64,000 nucleotides of DNA from contig NZ_JAJCXB010000022.1 of NCBI RefSeq assembly GCF_020564935.1, positions 49,428 through 113,427 on the forward strand. The letters are read 5' to 3'. How positions within the stretch are numbered: position 1 is the stretch's first letter; every line of letters starts with the position of its first letter. Positions 62,727 to 64,000 of the stretch are shown here, one piece after another. The position numbers and the translations under genes are program-made. Source of the DNA: Streptomyces pinistramenti (GTDB taxonomy: Bacteria; Actinomycetota; Actinomycetes; Streptomycetales; Streptomycetaceae). The notes under the pieces were generated by a model. That model made no database searches. It saw only the letters and a list, made by a program, of their open reading frames with translations, and was not told the DNA's origin.

Positions 62727-63998
62727 ATGGGGCAGCAGGAGACCGTGGCAACGAGCCTTGCGCACACCGTACGTGAGGGAATCGGAGCCTCCCTCGCCGA
62801 GGTCGACGCGGACCTGGCGCGGCGCTACCCGGGCGACCCCGGCACCCGCCAGCCCGTCCACACGGTCTACGTACCCGGCGACGCCTTCACCGCGGACACC
62901 GTGCGCTCCTGGGGCGATCAGGCCCTCGCCGCCCTCGACGAACACGCCCCCGACGCCGAAGCCCTCGCCGGCATCCTCGGCATCCCCGAACACCTCGCGG
63001 TACCGGTGCACGACCGCGTACGCGCCAAACTGCGGCGCGAACCCATCGAGGACCTGCGCATCGACTTCGAGGACGGCTACGGCCCCCGCCCGGACGCCGA
63101 GGAGGACGAGGCCGCCGCCCGCGCCGCCGCTCTCGTCGCCGCCGCCCACCGCGACGGCACCGCCGTCCCCTACATGGGTATCCGGATGAAGTGCATGGAA
63201 GCCGCCGTACGTGACCGTGGCATCCGCACCCTCGACATCTTCCTCACCGGCCTCATGGACGCCGGCGGCCTCCCCGAAGGGCTCGTCCTCACCCTCCCCA
63301 AGGTGACCTACGCCGAACAGGTCACCGCCATGGTCCGGCTCCTGGAGGAGTTCGAGAAGGCCCGCGGCCTGGAGAGCGGCCGGATCGGCTTCGAGATCCA
63401 GATCGAGACCACCCAGTCGATCCTCGGCGCAGACGGCCGGGCCACCGTCGCCCGCATGATCGAAGCCGCCGAAGGCCGCGCCACCTCCCTCCACTACGGC
63501 ACCTTCGACTACAGCGCCTCCTGCGGGGTCAGCGCCGCACACCAGTCCCTTGACCACCCGGTGGCCGATCACGCCAAGGCCGTCATACAGGTCGCCGCCG
63601 CAGGCACCGGCGTCCGCCTCTCCGACGGCTCGACCAACGTCCTGCCCGTCGGCGCCACCACCCAGGTGCACGACGCCTGGCAGCTGCACCACGGCCTCGT
63701 CCGCAGGTCACTGGCCCGCGCCTACTACCAGGGCTGGGACATGCACCCCGGACACCTGCCCACCCGCTACGCCGCCGTCTACGCCTTCTACCGCGAGGGC
63801 CTGGAGCAGGCCGCGGCCCGGCTCGCGGCGTACGTCGCCAAGGCCGGCGGCGACATCGCCGACGAACCCGCCACCGCCAAGGCGCTCAGCGGCTACCTGC
63901 TGCGCGGCCTGGACTGCGGCGCCGTCGACACCGCCGAAGTCGCCCGCCTCACCGGCATGACCCGCGCCGACCTCGACGGACTGGCGGGGAGGGGCTGA
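62727..63998 (+). CDS. DUF6986 family, HpcH/HpaI aldolase/citrate lyase-like protein
   Basis: 423 residues. Metal- and substrate-site segments of the citrate-lyase-beta superfamily are visible: RIDFEDGYGPRPDAEED, PYMGIRMKCME, GLVLTLPKVTYAEQV, GFEIQIETTQSIL, and SLHYGTFDYSASCGV. The late WDMHPGHLPTRYAAVYAFYREG matches the actinobacterial DUF6986 group. It may cleave a C4 or larger acid. GGGAGGG lies 6 bases before the ATG. In relatives it sits near allantoin or glyoxylate genes; downstream genes here are outside the window. Confidence 0.87.
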   Translation: MGQQETVATSLAHTVREGIGASLAEVDADLARRYPGDPGTRQPVHTVYVPGDAFTADTVRSWGDQALAALDEHAPDAEALAGILGIPEHLAVPVHDRVRAKLRREPIEDLRIDFEDGYGPRPDAEEDEAAARAAALVAAAHRDGTAVPYMGIRMKCMEAAVRDRGIRTLDIFLTGLMDAGGLPEGLVLTLPKVTYAEQVTAMVRLLEEFEKARGLESGRIGFEIQIETTQSILGADGRATVARMIEAAEGRATSLHYGTFDYSASCGVSAAHQSLDHPVADHAKAVIQVAAAGTGVRLSDGSTNVLPVGATTQVHDAWQLHHGLVRRSLARAYYQGWDMHPGHLPTRYAAVYAFYREGLEQAAARLAAYVAKAGGDIADEPATAKALSGYLLRGLDCGAVDTAEVARLTGMTRADLDGLAGRG

Positions 63999-64000
63999 AG

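Overview
The window has the composition and gene style of a high-GC actinomycete, almost certainly Streptomyces. Codon third positions are nearly all G or C, GTG starts are common, and ATGA/GTGA stop-start overlaps are frequent. It carries Streptomyces-type gene sets: a Streptomyces contractile injection locus, DtxR/DmdR-type iron boxes, DUF5134 beside an M48-like peptidase, DUF6421 beside a threonine aldolase, HelR, and etfBA. No rRNA, tRNA or CRISPR array was seen.

Region 1 (1-8060) is one end of a phage-tail-like contractile injection system (CIS). It holds a truncated tail-assembly gene, the tube, the sheath, a membrane protein with a ricin-type lectin domain, an AAA+ ATPase, a DUF4255 protein and a LuxR-type regulator with a degenerate receiver domain. 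The rest of the locus lies beyond base 1. Region 2 (8703-14738) is a small metabolic group: alpha/beta hydrolase, cytochrome P450, double-domain Lrp regulator, MFS exporter and M20 amidohydrolase.

Region 3 (14848-37462) is the centrepiece: a catecholate siderophore locus that reads as enterobactin plus salmochelin plus a deoxysugar pathway. dhbC, dhbE, dhbA and dhbB make and activate 2,3-dihydroxybenzoate. A separate aryl carrier protein, an EntF-like C-A-T-TE synthetase whose binding-pocket residues match serine, and an MbtH protein would build the (DHB-Ser)3 trilactone. An IroB-like glycosyltransferase, an IroC-like 1221-residue ABC exporter and a Fes/IroD-like esterase form a salmochelin-type module. 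rmlA-rmlB-rmlD-rmlC (dTDP-L-rhamnose type) sit directly behind the exporter in the same operon, followed by two FecCD permeases. Every transcription unit starts at a palindromic iron box (14848, 21608, 37444). The prediction is an iron-regulated glycosylated, possibly rhamnosylated, enterobactin.

Region 4 (37832-44558) holds a TetR/TetX-like monooxygenase pair with tandem operators and an apparent ATC start codon, two HAD-like proteins, a PAP2 phosphatase, an IS5-type insertion sequence inserted exactly at the stop codon of an M48-like peptidase gene, and DUF5134. Region 5 (44739-63998) is mostly chromosomal housekeeping: a VOC protein, an acetyltransferase, a polar amino-acid ABC importer, a GDPD, a decayed luciferase-like monooxygenase gene, a DUF6421-SDR-threonine aldolase operon, a transglutaminase-like and B3/B4 pair, an acyltransferase, thioredoxin, flavin reductase, etfBA, HelR, a DinB-family protein and a DUF6986 aldolase-like protein.
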